DNA of 40,565 nucleotides from positions 1 to 40,565 of IMG/VR virus record IMGVR_UViG_3300033148_006072; one strand, given 5' to 3'. Below are positions 14,393-22,733 of the stretch, piece by piece. The notes beneath the pieces are model-generated. The model did no database searches. It saw nothing but the letters and a program-made list of their open reading frames with translations, and was not told the origin of the DNA. The position numbers and the translations under genes are program-made. This stretch comes from a virus. The stretch's first letter is position 1; every line of letters starts with the position of its first letter.

Positions 14393-15664
14393 TTAAGTCT
14401 GGCTAAAGAGGATGATACCGGCCATTTCCGGTGCCTTGCAGACAACACCGTAACGGACGTCTATCCTGAACTTCGTCTTGAGTGTGTCGATATCAAATTG
14501 CTTTGACAGGCACAATTCAAGTCCGCTATCAGTGGTTCCCCGCATGATCGCGGCACCTGCATTCTCAGGAACCGCATAACGACCTGGAAGAATCTCCATA
14601 GCATCCTTCTGCCAGAATGGATTGATCTTTGCCGCAACGGTGTTCAACCAAACCAGCGCAGCAGTTCCAGACTTTGTGTTATTGACACAATTCTGATACT
14701 GTACCTCAGCTTCAGAACCACCAACTGCCGAAACAATCGCTGGGCTAATCTTAAGATGAGTACCATCGGTAACTTCCATGACGCGGAACGTCTTCAGTTG
14801 CCCGGTGTCTTCCTTGGTGATATGATGCACTGCGTTCATACCAGCAATGGTAAAGCAATCACCAACCGCGATAGCAGTTGTGGCTGATACCACAATGTCG
14901 TGATATCTATTATCCCGGTTGACTCGTTCAGATGTCGTCGGAGTTCCCTGCAGGGCAGTCGGCACGTAAAAATTCGCCGTTACCGCATCTAGAGTACTCA
15001 TGGTAAGAGCACCAACCGTTTCGGCCCGAATAGCCTTGGCATAGTCGAGCTTCCAAGTGTCGAACGATGCAATCTGCCCAACGTATGCCCGCTCATAAGC
15101 GGCGGTAGGCTTCTCATTCATCGTTTCCCTTTTTGCCAGATCACTCGCCATACCGTTATAGTCACGAGTTGAAAGAGCAAGGATACGATCCCATGGGGGA
15201 ACACCCTGTTCATTCATAATCGCTTCACAAAGTGCGACATCTGCAAAACCCGCTGCAGCAGTTGTCTGTTTGACGACTAACGTACCCTGCATTGCAGCCA
15301 AATTGAGGATTGAGACGTTGATGTCTGATGCCAGCTTCTGCTTTGCACTATCGCCAAGGCTCTTCTCCCGAAGAGCATCACGCAATTCAGTAGCTGTCAT
15401 GATCCATGGAACCGATCGCTCAATGTTGATTGATGCCGGTATGGAGAGTTGAGTCTTGTCATTGAAATTGCTTGACTGGTCCTGACCAGAAAAGCTATTC
15501 ATAATATAGGGCTGCGGACGCCAAATAGTGTCCCCGGACCTTTCCATTTGCTGCTGATCAGTACTGTACTTTGCCACATTTCGAGACATGACCTCAGCGT
15601 CCTGGAAACCTTCCAGGATTTGTTCGAACGCTACACGTTCTTCTTTATTGAATTCATTAGCCAT
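14393..15664 (-). CDS. Major capsid (coat) protein, P22 gp5-like
   Basis: 423 aa (P22 gp5 is 430). Alignable blocks are QQMERSGDTIWRPQ (P22 ASMQRSSNTIWMPV), LRDALREKSLGDSAKQKLAS, NVSILNLAAMQGTLVV (P22 NVELKVANMAAEMGSLVI), VNRDNRYHDIVVSATTAIAV (P22 VDNRFATVTLSATTGM) and VMEVTDGTHLKISP (P22 VVRVVDGTHVEITP). This is the P22 coat version of the HK97 fold, with its inserted domain near residues 220-340. ATG 15664 overlaps the scaffold stop (TAATG), with AGGAG upstream. Confidence 0.93.
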   Translation of the reverse strand: MANEFNKEERVAFEQILEGFQDAEVMSRNVAKYSTDQQQMERSGDTIWRPQPYIMNSFSGQDQSSNFNDKTQLSIPASINIERSVPWIMTATELRDALREKSLGDSAKQKLASDINVSILNLAAMQGTLVVKQTTAAAGFADVALCEAIMNEQGVPPWDRILALSTRDYNGMASDLAKRETMNEKPTAAYERAYVGQIASFDTWKLDYAKAIRAETVGALTMSTLDAVTANFYVPTALQGTPTTSERVNRDNRYHDIVVSATTAIAVGDCFTIAGMNAVHHITKEDTGQLKTFRVMEVTDGTHLKISPAIVSAVGGSEAEVQYQNCVNNTKSGTAALVWLNTVAAKINPFWQKDAMEILPGRYAVPENAGAAIMRGTTDSGLELCLSKQFDIDTLKTKFRIDVRYGVVCKAPEMAGIILFSQT

Positions 15665-16602
15665 TAGTCAGCACTCCTATGTTTCTTTTTGTAGGCGATG
15701 ACCTTGGTATAATCCCCGGTCTTTTCAGCTTCCCCTCTAAGCCTTTCTAGTGCAGAATCAACGGCACTATTACTTCGGCCACTACCAGTGACCTTTTTCT
15801 CGGGCCCAGGCTTTTTCTTACGGTTCGATACTTTCAATTGAGCCTCCAGTTTCGCCGCTGCGAAAATAAACTTTACCGGGTCTTTAATCTCAGCGAGTTT
15901 ACGAGCTTGAGTTTCATTTTTTCCAAGTGCATATACAAGAAGGGCGGGATCTTCTGATCCTTGCAAAATAGCCCCCTGCTGCGTTTCGCTGAGTATATCA
16001 ATTACAACCTCCTCTGCCTCGTTAAAATCAGGCACTTTAAGTGCGATTTTATCAGTGTTGTATTTGTTGTACTTTGCATTGTGCTCTTCTTGCAGTTGCA
16101 CCCGGATTTTGTTTTCTTCAGCTTGATTAAGCTCAATTTTTTGTTTCTTTTCGAACCATTCTTTTAGACGTTTTTCGTAAGTCCTTGCATCATAATCAGA
16201 AGATTCGAGGGTTGGTTCTAGACCTAGTTTCTCTAACTTTGTAGAATCCTTATCGACAAGTTTCTTCTCAAGCTCTTTAATACGCTTGGCATCGATTCTA
16301 CGTTGCTTTCTAAGGTCCTTTACCCATTTTGGAGCGGCCTTGTGTTCTTCATCATCGAGCTTTTCCGTTCCATCTTCGATGCTGACCACAATGTGATCCG
16401 ACTCTTCATCATTCTCGTCTTCTTCACCCCCTTCTTTCTGATCATCGTTCGAATCTTCTGATTCATCATCAGAAACCTCTTCTTCTGAACCTTTGTCGGG
16501 TTCTTCGACTTCCGTCTTAACATCGGTTTCGAGTTCAGCTTCTCGCTCTTCCTCGATTTCTGTCTCAATGTCATCGACTTCTTCAATTATCTGACTACCC
16601 AT
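15664..16602 (-). CDS. Scaffolding protein
   Basis: 312 aa between portal and coat genes, the place of gene 8 in P22 (303 aa). The first 90 residues are extremely acidic (EIEEEREAELE, SDDESEDSNDDQKEGGEEDE). Next comes a long helical middle with many Lys/Glu (KWVKDLRKQRRIDAKRIKEL) and a basic C-terminal segment (NRKKKPGPEKKVTG, IAYKKKHRSAD). P22-type scaffolds bind coat through a basic C-terminal helix-loop-helix, which fits. Start ATG 16602 has AAGGAG upstream. Confidence 0.8.
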   Translation of the reverse strand: MGSQIIEEVDDIETEIEEEREAELETDVKTEVEEPDKGSEEEVSDDESEDSNDDQKEGGEEDENDEESDHIVVSIEDGTEKLDDEEHKAAPKWVKDLRKQRRIDAKRIKELEKKLVDKDSTKLEKLGLEPTLESSDYDARTYEKRLKEWFEKKQKIELNQAEENKIRVQLQEEHNAKYNKYNTDKIALKVPDFNEAEEVVIDILSETQQGAILQGSEDPALLVYALGKNETQARKLAEIKDPVKFIFAAAKLEAQLKVSNRKKKPGPEKKVTGSGRSNSAVDSALERLRGEAEKTGDYTKVIAYKKKHRSAD

Positions 16603-16622
16603 ACCAAACTCCTTCTTCCACT

Positions 16623-18671
16623 TTATTGCGCCCGTGGAGGAGGCGTATTTCGAACAGCAGGAATACCAGCAATGGTCTCTGCTGTTTTTGCCTTAGTTAA
16701 ATCGGTCTCTGCCCGTGTCTTTTCAGTATCCGCTAATGTCTCAACTACTTCAACATTTGCCTTAGCGGCTTTCGCTCTAGCTTCTTCTGCCATTGCAGTT
16801 AACGCATCCTCCTGAGCATTCGGTTGCTCCGCCGCAGCCATTTGTTCTGCCTCTTCATCTGTTGGTTCGAGGACGCCCAATTGAACAAGCTGCTTTCTAA
16901 AGTATTCTCTTACATCGGCAATACCTTCTCCTTCCATATTCATTATTGCCATGCCCATCAGTACCTGCATTGTCTGCTGATCACCCCCAGACATTTGCAT
17001 CATACCAAGAAGTGTCTGTACTGTTGCTTCACGTCTACTAGCTGAAGAAGGCCCAACATCCACTGTTACATCAAGGGCCGCACGAGATAAATCATTGGCC
17101 ATGTAAGTTCCACCATTCTTTATATCGGCCATTGGTTGCATGAGTTTAGCGTTAGCTGTTTCATCAGTTCTATCAATGACCTTCATACTGCGATCTTCTT
17201 CTACATATAATTCCTTAGCCATTTGAATCCAAATTTCACCAACTCGTCTTATCGCCTTTGCGAAATTGCTTGTATAAATAAAACTTTGCATATCTTTGCG
17301 ATTCTGAATCAACTCAACAGCCTTACCAGATACATTAGACATGAGTTGTTCTGCTTCTTGTTGGTTGCCAAGAAGCTCAGTAATATCAGAATCGGTTTGT
17401 GCGAGCATTGCAGCCAACGCCTGTGGAATATCTGGGGGCTCTACATAACTAACTGGGCCAGAAGGCATTGGGGCCCCATTAGCATCAGTGAGTGGATTAA
17501 CAAGCATATATGGGTAATTCTTTATATTATCTTCAGCCCACATTGTTGCATGCCCAGCCATTTGTTCTGGTGTGAATATGGGTTTTTTAATAGGGGACAT
17601 AGCAGAGATTTCTGCCAGCTTAGATAGTTGCATATTCTTCAGTCGCTGAGCATCCTTCGCAAGACGAACATGTCCCATACAACGTTCTATATTATCAACA
17701 AACCAACGTTTACCATATACAGGAATAATTGGAATATACTTACCTGCAAGATAACCACAATCTTCAAGAATCGAATTACCACAGATAATATACTTGTGTA
17801 CTCGTTGTCGCTGTACTTTCTTACTACCTGCGGCATTTGCCCCAATACTCTTTAAGTAAGATTTTAGATTCGGGTCATTCTCAAAATCCTCTTCATCATA
17901 ACGCTCTTCCCTCCCATCAAGGGTCTGGTAAGTAAGAACTTTTACTTTCTGCTTCTCTATGTGGTAGTATTCTGCTATGTAAACAAGGTCTGGTGTGTAC
18001 CAGTCATATCCAACACTGGATATTTGCTTCGGAATACTTGAAACCGCCTCTTCGCCCCATTCTTCTTCAAATGCATCAACAGTCATAGAATCGATTACAA
18101 AGCAATGTTTGGCATCGGACTTGTCCTGCCGCTTTGCATCAAGGTCGAAGAAGACTGAAGAATCCGCATCAAAAATGGGTTCGATACGAATTCGTTGTTC
18201 ATCATTATCATAGTCATCTTCGTCTTCTAGCTCAGCTCGTAGTCGAATGGCCCCAAATCCACCGCCTACGGCCTCTTCAAATGCGTTATCATAGGCTTCT
18301 TCCGCACATGAATCTTGTTCATCTGCTCGGAATAACCCATCACAGAGTTCTGCAAGTTCATCTTTAGGGCTCCCATCTTTAGGAATAAAATCTACTGTGA
18401 TGCGATTATTACGATATTCATTGATTACTCGTATTACAGCCAGATGAATCTTGTTAACTTCGAACTTGGGTTTTGACTCGAATTGCTCAGATAAAGCACC
18501 TTCCCATTGAGCTCCCGCGATAGAATAAAATCTACGATCCTCAAGACACTGTAATCGTTCGCCTCGCATAGCTGTCTGGATATCATCAAATAGTGCTATT
18601 GCGTCGGCATGAATATTTGCGAGATTCTTTCCGAGATTCTTTCCTTTTGGTCGTTTCTTCTTGTCGCTCAT
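16623..18671 (-). CDS. Portal protein, P22 gp1-like
   Basis: 682 aa. Recognisable P22 portal blocks are VNEYRNNRITVDFIPKDGSP-like sequence near residues 83-105 (P22 VSEMRQNPIDVLYRPKDG), VFFDLDAKRQDKSDAKHCFV (P22 [20 protein letters not shown]), VQRQRVHKYIICGNSILED, IPIIPVYGKRWFVDN (P22 IPIVPVFGEWGFVED), HVRLAKDAQRLKNMQLSKLA and RREATVQTLLGMM. The C-terminal 80 residues are a helical, Ala/Glu/Lys-rich barrel-like extension. The dodecamer is the DNA entry and exit channel. ATG 18671 follows the terminase stop by 7 bases. Confidence 0.93.
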   Translation of the reverse strand: MSDKKKRPKGKNLGKNLANIHADAIALFDDIQTAMRGERLQCLEDRRFYSIAGAQWEGALSEQFESKPKFEVNKIHLAVIRVINEYRNNRITVDFIPKDGSPKDELAELCDGLFRADEQDSCAEEAYDNAFEEAVGGGFGAIRLRAELEDEDDYDNDEQRIRIEPIFDADSSVFFDLDAKRQDKSDAKHCFVIDSMTVDAFEEEWGEEAVSSIPKQISSVGYDWYTPDLVYIAEYYHIEKQKVKVLTYQTLDGREERYDEEDFENDPNLKSYLKSIGANAAGSKKVQRQRVHKYIICGNSILEDCGYLAGKYIPIIPVYGKRWFVDNIERCMGHVRLAKDAQRLKNMQLSKLAEISAMSPIKKPIFTPEQMAGHATMWAEDNIKNYPYMLVNPLTDANGAPMPSGPVSYVEPPDIPQALAAMLAQTDSDITELLGNQQEAEQLMSNVSGKAVELIQNRKDMQSFIYTSNFAKAIRRVGEIWIQMAKELYVEEDRSMKVIDRTDETANAKLMQPMADIKNGGTYMANDLSRAALDVTVDVGPSSASRREATVQTLLGMMQMSGGDQQTMQVLMGMAIMNMEGEGIADVREYFRKQLVQLGVLEPTDEEAEQMAAAEQPNAQEDALTAMAEEARAKAAKANVEVVETLADTEKTRAETDLTKAKTAETIAGIPAVRNTPPPRAQ

Positions 18672-18678
18672 TTAATTC

Positions 18679-19974
18679 CTACCATTTGGCCGCCACAGGA
18701 ACCGGCGTCTCGGTTTTACGTTTTTTCGCCGCTCTCCGTGCAGCTATTATTAAATCAGATAAGGCGTATCTTGCTGCATCAAGACTATGGTTGTCTTTGT
18801 CTGGATATTTACTTATAACATCACCTTGCCGAGTTACATCTAAGGCATAATTTACAAACTCATGAGCGGCCAAAGGACAACGATTACCGTCAATAATAAT
18901 TTCTTCTAGGTCTTGCATATATTTAATACCCGCAGCTATACTACCAGGAGCTCTTTCGACACCTAGAATATCTAAGCCATGGTCAAATCGAAGTTCATCA
19001 ATACTCTTTGGTTCAGAACTATCGGCCATAATCACTTCTGTACGTTGATCATAGTTCAGCATGTGCGCAAACTTTCTATTTGAAATCTTTATACCTGATA
19101 TCTCAAAGAAGATATAAAGTTTCTTACGCTTAACCTCAAAATGAACTTGCAAGAATGCCATTGGATCTACAGCATAACCAAAATCCAGACCCTGACGATA
19201 ATTATCAAAATAGGCGATCTCTTTATCGCTAATGGGCCGTACAGTAACATTATCAAATACCTCTAACCCCGTTCCCACCTCTTCACCAAGATATTCATGG
19301 TTATAAGCATTCTCATTTACTTCCTTTAAGTGTTCTGCTTCAGCGATAAATGTCTTACCTAACCAATCTTTTGGTACAGAACGATAATCTGAATAGTGGA
19401 CCGTTCTACTTAACTTCTTTGTACGAGTCTCTTCGTTTGTCCAAGAGCGCGCCGATTTCGGTGGATTGTAAGAAAAGATGGCTATCTGTTTTTCGTTGGT
19501 ACCCCTAAAGATAGACTGTAAAAGGTTACGTATTTCTTCCATCCCACCAAATTGGTCTACTTCCTCGAACCATGCAAACTTGAGATAGCCCTTTGCAAGT
19601 TTTATCGATTTAATCTTTTTAGGCTGATCCGCGCCCTTGAATATGATCTTTTGCTTTGTTGGTAGGTATACGATACGAAATGGAGCGACATAAGATTTGA
19701 ATAAATGGTCTAGGTTCATTTTGTTGATTGCCCATTCCATCTGTCCAAATACAGAATCCCTTATCTCATTTTCAAATCGTCTGAATACGACAGCATTAGC
19801 TTCAGGGTCATTAATAATTCCAAGTAACAATTCAATAGAGGCAAATGAAGACTTAGTCGAGCCTCTTCCCCCACGGAGCCAGTATTCTGTAAATCTATCA
19901 TTTTTAATATCAGAATGGAGGCTATAGAAACTGGGGCAGATACAATCAACTAGCTCTGTTCTAATTGTTGGCAT
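18679..19974 (-). CDS. Terminase large subunit (Terminase_3 family)
   Basis: 431 aa from ATG 19974 (GAGG 6 bases upstream; ATG 19980 is an alternative). It overlaps the small subunit by 14 bases. ATPase: Walker A LRGGRGSTKSS (residues 33-43) and Walker B AWFEEVDQF. Nuclease: acidic residues in GLDFGYAVDP, IMADSSEP and DNHSLDAARYAL, as in RNase-H-like headful terminases. The family matches Terminase_3/PBSX-SPP1 type enzymes, which usually package by a headful mechanism, fitting a circularly permuted genome. Confidence 0.93.
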   Translation of the reverse strand: MPTIRTELVDCICPSFYSLHSDIKNDRFTEYWLRGGRGSTKSSFASIELLLGIINDPEANAVVFRRFENEIRDSVFGQMEWAINKMNLDHLFKSYVAPFRIVYLPTKQKIIFKGADQPKKIKSIKLAKGYLKFAWFEEVDQFGGMEEIRNLLQSIFRGTNEKQIAIFSYNPPKSARSWTNEETRTKKLSRTVHYSDYRSVPKDWLGKTFIAEAEHLKEVNENAYNHEYLGEEVGTGLEVFDNVTVRPISDKEIAYFDNYRQGLDFGYAVDPMAFLQVHFEVKRKKLYIFFEISGIKISNRKFAHMLNYDQRTEVIMADSSEPKSIDELRFDHGLDILGVERAPGSIAAGIKYMQDLEEIIIDGNRCPLAAHEFVNYALDVTRQGDVISKYPDKDNHSLDAARYALSDLIIAARRAAKKRKTETPVPVAAKW

Positions 19975-20404
19975 CTTCATCCTCAAGGGTTTCAGAGTCT
20001 TCTTTAGGTAAGGCGTTGCCTATATGATCTTCTTGATTAAGTGGGTTATTTAATCCCGGTATTTCTACGATAAGAACTGCTGGAGCGTTACTGTTAAGTT
20101 CTCCAGGAACCTTACCCCATTTTGAAGGATTTATGCGCTCGAGCTTCCATTGCACGGCCCCGGTTTTTCCTTGAGCTAACTGGATGTCCATCGCACTATC
20201 ATGACGTTCGATAAGATTCATCTCAAGGATTGATTTTGTAATATCCACTCGGCGCATAAACTCTTCGTCTTTCTCAAGAGTCTCCATCTCTTGATCATTA
20301 CATGCGACAGTGTACATGGCGCTTTGTAAATCCATCCCGAGTTTAACACACCGGATTATTTGCTCTTTGCGGTAGTCTTCTGTCTTTCCTTCAATTATAC
20401 CCAT
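19961..20404 (-). CDS. Terminase small subunit (probable)
   Basis: 147 aa, first gene of the leftward block, ending inside the large-subunit gene. The N-terminus has a helical DNA-binding-like region (YRKEQIIRCVKLGMDLQSAM, acid-rich QEMETLEKDEEFMRRVDITK). A middle segment (GAVQWKLERINPSKWG) is typical of phage terminase small subunits with a helix-turn-helix, where it follows the oligomerisation helices. Function rests on this pattern and its position upstream of the large subunit. Confidence 0.75.
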   Translation of the reverse strand: MGIIEGKTEDYRKEQIIRCVKLGMDLQSAMYTVACNDQEMETLEKDEEFMRRVDITKSILEMNLIERHDSAMDIQLAQGKTGAVQWKLERINPSKWGKVPGELNSNAPAVLIVEIPGLNNPLNQEDHIGNALPKEDSETLEDEDANN

Positions 20405-20670
20405 CTCACTATATATAATATCGTTAACCTGGAATCTTGTATATAGGGGAATCGTAATTTGTTAGGGAACTTAGAATTAAGAAATTAAGAGTTTAAGGGA
20501 CGTTTTGAAAGCGGAAAAACCTGTGGACGAGGCTAATCCATATACAACATCATACACCTGTTAATGAGGCGCAGGCCCCCTTGATTAGGATATCAATGGG
20601 CTAATCTACAAAACGATTTCGATCGGCTTAGTCATCAATAGATTTATAACGAATAAGATCATCTTTATAA

Positions 20671-20796
20671 TTATAATCTTGATTGTTCTAATCGATATTA
20701 ATCAATCTAATTCATAACTATTTCAATCGATATTATAATCTTGACTGTTCTAATCATCATCCAACTATCCAACTTACGACTGTTTTAATCATCATC
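20671..20796 (+). repeat. Short direct repeats in the divergent region
   Basis: TTATAATCTTGATTGTTCTAATC-like units at 20671-20693 and 20733-20755 differ at one base. A related unit, GACTGTTTTAATCATCATC, lies at 20778-20796 and matches 20743-20761 with one change. Their even spacing (about 62 and 35 bases) and AT-rich content resemble iterons or regulator-binding sites. Confidence 0.6.
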
Positions 20797-20960
20797 TAGT
20801 CTAGAATCATCCTAATGTACTAATAGATCAATACAATTTAAGCCTTAAAAATAGGCCCACAAACGTTACCCTATTCACTGGAACTTTCTTCAATTCTTTC
20901 AAATCTTTTTCCTTTAAGGGTGTTCATTCCTATAGAAATAGACTATATTGTATTTATGGA

Positions 20961-20979
20961 TGAATGAATAATTCATTCA
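20961..20979. promoter_or_regulatory. Perfect 19-bp palindrome, candidate operator
   Basis: TGAATGAAT-A-ATTCATTCA is a perfect 9-1-9 inverted repeat. It starts about 12 bases after a TATATT box (20944-20949) and ends 14 bases before the AAGGAG site of the first rightward gene. This is where a repressor or activator dimer would control the early operon. In RNA it could also form a weak hairpin. Confidence 0.5.
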
Positions 20980-21005
20980 AATAAGCGATTCGTAAGGAGA
21001 CTAAA

Positions 21006-21362
21006 ATGGCTGGAAAAAAGACAACCGACGAAAGATTGTGGGATGCAATCGAAAAGAATGGTATTCTATCATTCACCGACTTTGAAAAGAAGTTCGGCAA
21101 AAAGCCAAGGGAAATGCTCTCAAAAGAATATCTTGAAAAGAATGATTTGAGAGTGACAAGATTAGGAGGAGAAAAGGTTCTGGCTTTGGCGAACAAAACA
21201 CAAACGGTTCTTGCCTATATTCAGGAAAATGAATCTATTCATGTTGGAGCGATCTACGAATTGAACCAATGGGATTCACATGTAACTGGTTCAATTTTTC
21301 GCCAAAGTGCTCGCGACAAATTTGGAATCGTCAAAAATGACGATGTTCTTGCAAGGAAGTAA
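21006..21362 (+). CDS. Small early protein of unknown function
   Basis: 118 aa, first gene of the rightward block, with AAGGAG 6 bases before ATG. It is Lys/Glu-rich and mostly helical (RLWDAIEKNGILSFTDFEKK, FGKKPREMLSKEYLEKNDLR), with a winged-helix-like alternation (VTRLGGEKVLALA). It might bind DNA, but no family is recognised. First position behind a palindrome suggests very early expression. Confidence 0.6.
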   Translation: MAGKKTTDERLWDAIEKNGILSFTDFEKKFGKKPREMLSKEYLEKNDLRVTRLGGEKVLALANKTQTVLAYIQENESIHVGAIYELNQWDSHVTGSIFRQSARDKFGIVKNDDVLARK

Positions 21363-21372
21363 AGAGAAAAAG

Positions 21373-21528
21373 ATGGAATCAAAAATGATAACGAAGTATA
21401 TGACAATTGAAGAAGCCGCAAGACTTCCAAATATGCTTGGTATTTTAGCGAGTCGATTCCTTCAAAGCACTGGTGAATACTATTACACCTATAAAGGTGA
21501 GCGTATTTGCTTAAAGCTCGTAAGCTGA
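21373..21528 (+). CDS. Small unknown protein (51 aa)
   Basis: ATG 21373 follows the previous stop by 10 bases, with AAAGAGAAAAAG before it. The sequence (MTIEEAARLPNMLGILASRF) has a short helix like the recognition region of small DNA-binding proteins, then YYYTYKGERICLKLV, a beta hairpin. Lies immediately before a strongly structured region. Confidence 0.45.
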   Translation: MESKMITKYMTIEEAARLPNMLGILASRFLQSTGEYYYTYKGERICLKLVS

Positions 21529-21640
21529 TACCAATTGCCAAGTGTATTCAAAAGGATACACTTGGCAGATTCCAAACTTTTTGAGATTCTTTCTCAAAAG
21601 GGGTGTTCAAAGAGTTTGGAATCTGGTATATTGATATCAG
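21525..21640 (+). ncRNA. Candidate structured RNA (closed multi-hairpin element)
   Basis: CTGATA (21525-21530) can pair with TATCAG (21635-21640). Inside are a perfect 12-bp hairpin (21536-21547 with 21556-21567, 8-nt loop) and a long hairpin whose 17-nt arms (21568-21584 with 21607-21623) differ at one position. The long arm holds an alternative inner hairpin TTTTGAGA/TCTCAAAA. This is a three-way-junction-like fold in the leader of the next gene. Its role (regulatory leader, processing site or antitermination element) is unknown. Confidence 0.5.
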
Positions 21641-21659
21641 ATCAAAGGGATCTTTGAAA

Positions 21660-21690
21660 AATAGTTTATTATTGAGATCGGATATAATAA
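21660..21690 (+). promoter_or_regulatory. AT-rich inverted repeat with TATAAT box before the 164-aa gene
   Basis: TTTATTAT and ATAATAAA flank a 9-base loop with a perfect TATAAT (21673-21678). It may be a -10 element for the 21767 gene, but no -35 stands at 16-18 bases, so it may simply be another leader hairpin. Confidence 0.3.
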
Positions 21691-21766
21691 ACTTAGGGAA
21701 GGGTGAAAGTTAAAGTCGATCGTATGGTTGACTTAAGAAAATTGGCGAAAGCCAAAGGAGCCTATC

Positions 21767-22261
21767 ATGGCGAAAGAAAGAACTGTTTATACTGAGGAGC
21801 AAGTCGCAGAGATCAAGCGACGGCGCGATGAAAGGAATGCAGCGACGAAAGCAATCGTCAGTTCCTTACTTGCAAAGAGTGAGTTTACACAGGAAGAGAT
21901 CGCAGAAATGAGAGATCTTGCTCAGCTTGCTGCTCCAAAGTCCGGGGGAAGAAGTGGAAGTGGAACTTCACGAACTTCGGTTATGTCCATCGTCTCCGGA
22001 ATTTTTGATGAGACCAAGTTGATCAGTGAAGACCAAATCTTCATCGATCACAAGCTTGGGCGAACTGAAATGGCAACTGCCTGCAAGAACATCATCAAAA
22101 AGTTCGCACCAGAAGATCGAAAGTGGATTAGCTTTGATCCTGAGACTGGTGAATACAAGCTCACTGGTAAGGGACCGAATCCACCAAAGAATTGGACTGG
22201 CTATGTACCAGTCGACGAGACACTCGAAGATGAGTCTGAAGAGGACGAATCCGAAGAGTAG
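21767..22261 (+). CDS. Early protein with very acidic C-terminal tail
   Basis: 164 aa, with AAAGGAG 7 bases before ATG. The N-terminal 60 residues are charged helices (EEQVAEIKRRRDERNAATKA), then a Gly/Ser/Arg linker (GGRSGSGTSRTS). The second half has a compact fold (DETKLISEDQIFIDHKLGRT, FAPEDRKWISFDPETGEYKL) and an acidic end (DETLEDESEEDESEE). Acidic tails of this kind occur in phage ssDNA-binding proteins and DNA mimics, so a nucleic-acid-related role is possible, but no family is recognised. It is the last gene before a strong terminator and has the longest leader in the window. Confidence 0.65.
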   Translation: MAKERTVYTEEQVAEIKRRRDERNAATKAIVSSLLAKSEFTQEEIAEMRDLAQLAAPKSGGRSGSGTSRTSVMSIVSGIFDETKLISEDQIFIDHKLGRTEMATACKNIIKKFAPEDRKWISFDPETGEYKLTGKGPNPPKNWTGYVPVDETLEDESEEDESEE

Positions 22262-22283
22262 TGAATGATCGCAAGATCAATTG

Positions 22284-22311
22284 GAGGCGAGCTTCGGCTC
22301 GCCTCTTTTTT
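22284..22311 (+). terminator. Rho-independent terminator of the first early operon
   Basis: Perfect 9-bp GC-rich stem GAGGCGAGC/GCTCGCCTC with a UUCG tetraloop, followed directly by six T. It lies 22 bases after the stop of the 164-aa gene and separates the first operon from the long early operon. Confidence 0.95.
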
Positions 22312-22326
22312 CGCTCCAATAATTCT

Positions 22327-22375
22327 AGCTTTAGCGAAACGAGGTCGTTTGATTTGAGTTCGCTTCGCTAAAGCT
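22327..22375. repeat. 12-bp inverted repeat (AGCTTTAGCGAA / TTCGCTAAAGCT)
   Basis: The arms 22327-22338 and 22364-22375 are perfectly complementary, separated by 25 bases. TTCGCTAAAGCTTAAAG occurs again as a direct copy at 22454-22470. Confidence 0.8.
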
Positions 22376-22431
22376 TAAAGCCAAAGCCTACGGAAGCGAA
22401 GTAAAAGCTAAAAGTTCAATCGTTAAAGTCA

Positions 22432-22481
22432 AAAGCTTAAAGTTGAAGTCCAATTCGCTAAAGCTTAAAGTTGAAGTCCAA
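22432..22481 (+). repeat. 22-bp direct repeats, 28-bp period
   Basis: AAAGCTTAAAGTTGAAGTCC with AA following occurs at 22432-22453 and 22460-22481 without mismatch. A weaker variant follows (AAAGTTTAAC). Confidence 0.85.
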
Positions 22482-22733
22482 AGTTTAACTAACGAAAGTT
22501 GAACCCAAAGCCTTTATCCGCAATATGAGTTTTTAGAGCAGTACAAGGTTGGCCACTCATTTTCTTAAACCCTTAAAGTAACGGTCACAAGGCCAAATGA
22601 CCTAAATCCTTACAATGAAAGCACTTAAGACAGATAACAATGGGTGAAATACTAATCAGTGGACAATATTCCACTAGTGACGGGGTGCATACAAAGGCCT
22701 TTTTGGGCCCTTTTCGGGTACTTCGAGGATTTG

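Larger units (their letters stand above)
20405..21005. other. Divergent AT-rich intergenic region
   Basis: About 600 bases without a gene between the leftward terminase gene and the rightward early genes, so promoters for both directions should lie here. It holds repeated motifs (20671-20796), several copies of CGATAT(T), and a perfect palindrome before the first rightward gene (20961-20979). TATATA and TATATT boxes near 20412 and 20944 could be -10 elements, but none has a convincing -35 partner. It could also contain a packaging site or replication origin. Confidence 0.6.

Noticed and set aside
14335-14448. N-terminal extension of the decoration-like protein
   Set aside because: Overlaps the coat gene end and the hairpin module; ATG 14334 has AGGAG at the right spacing.
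20405-20520. Strong promoter for the terminase gene
   Set aside because: Several TATA-like boxes occur in AT-rich sequence but none has a -35 at 16-18 bases with good match.
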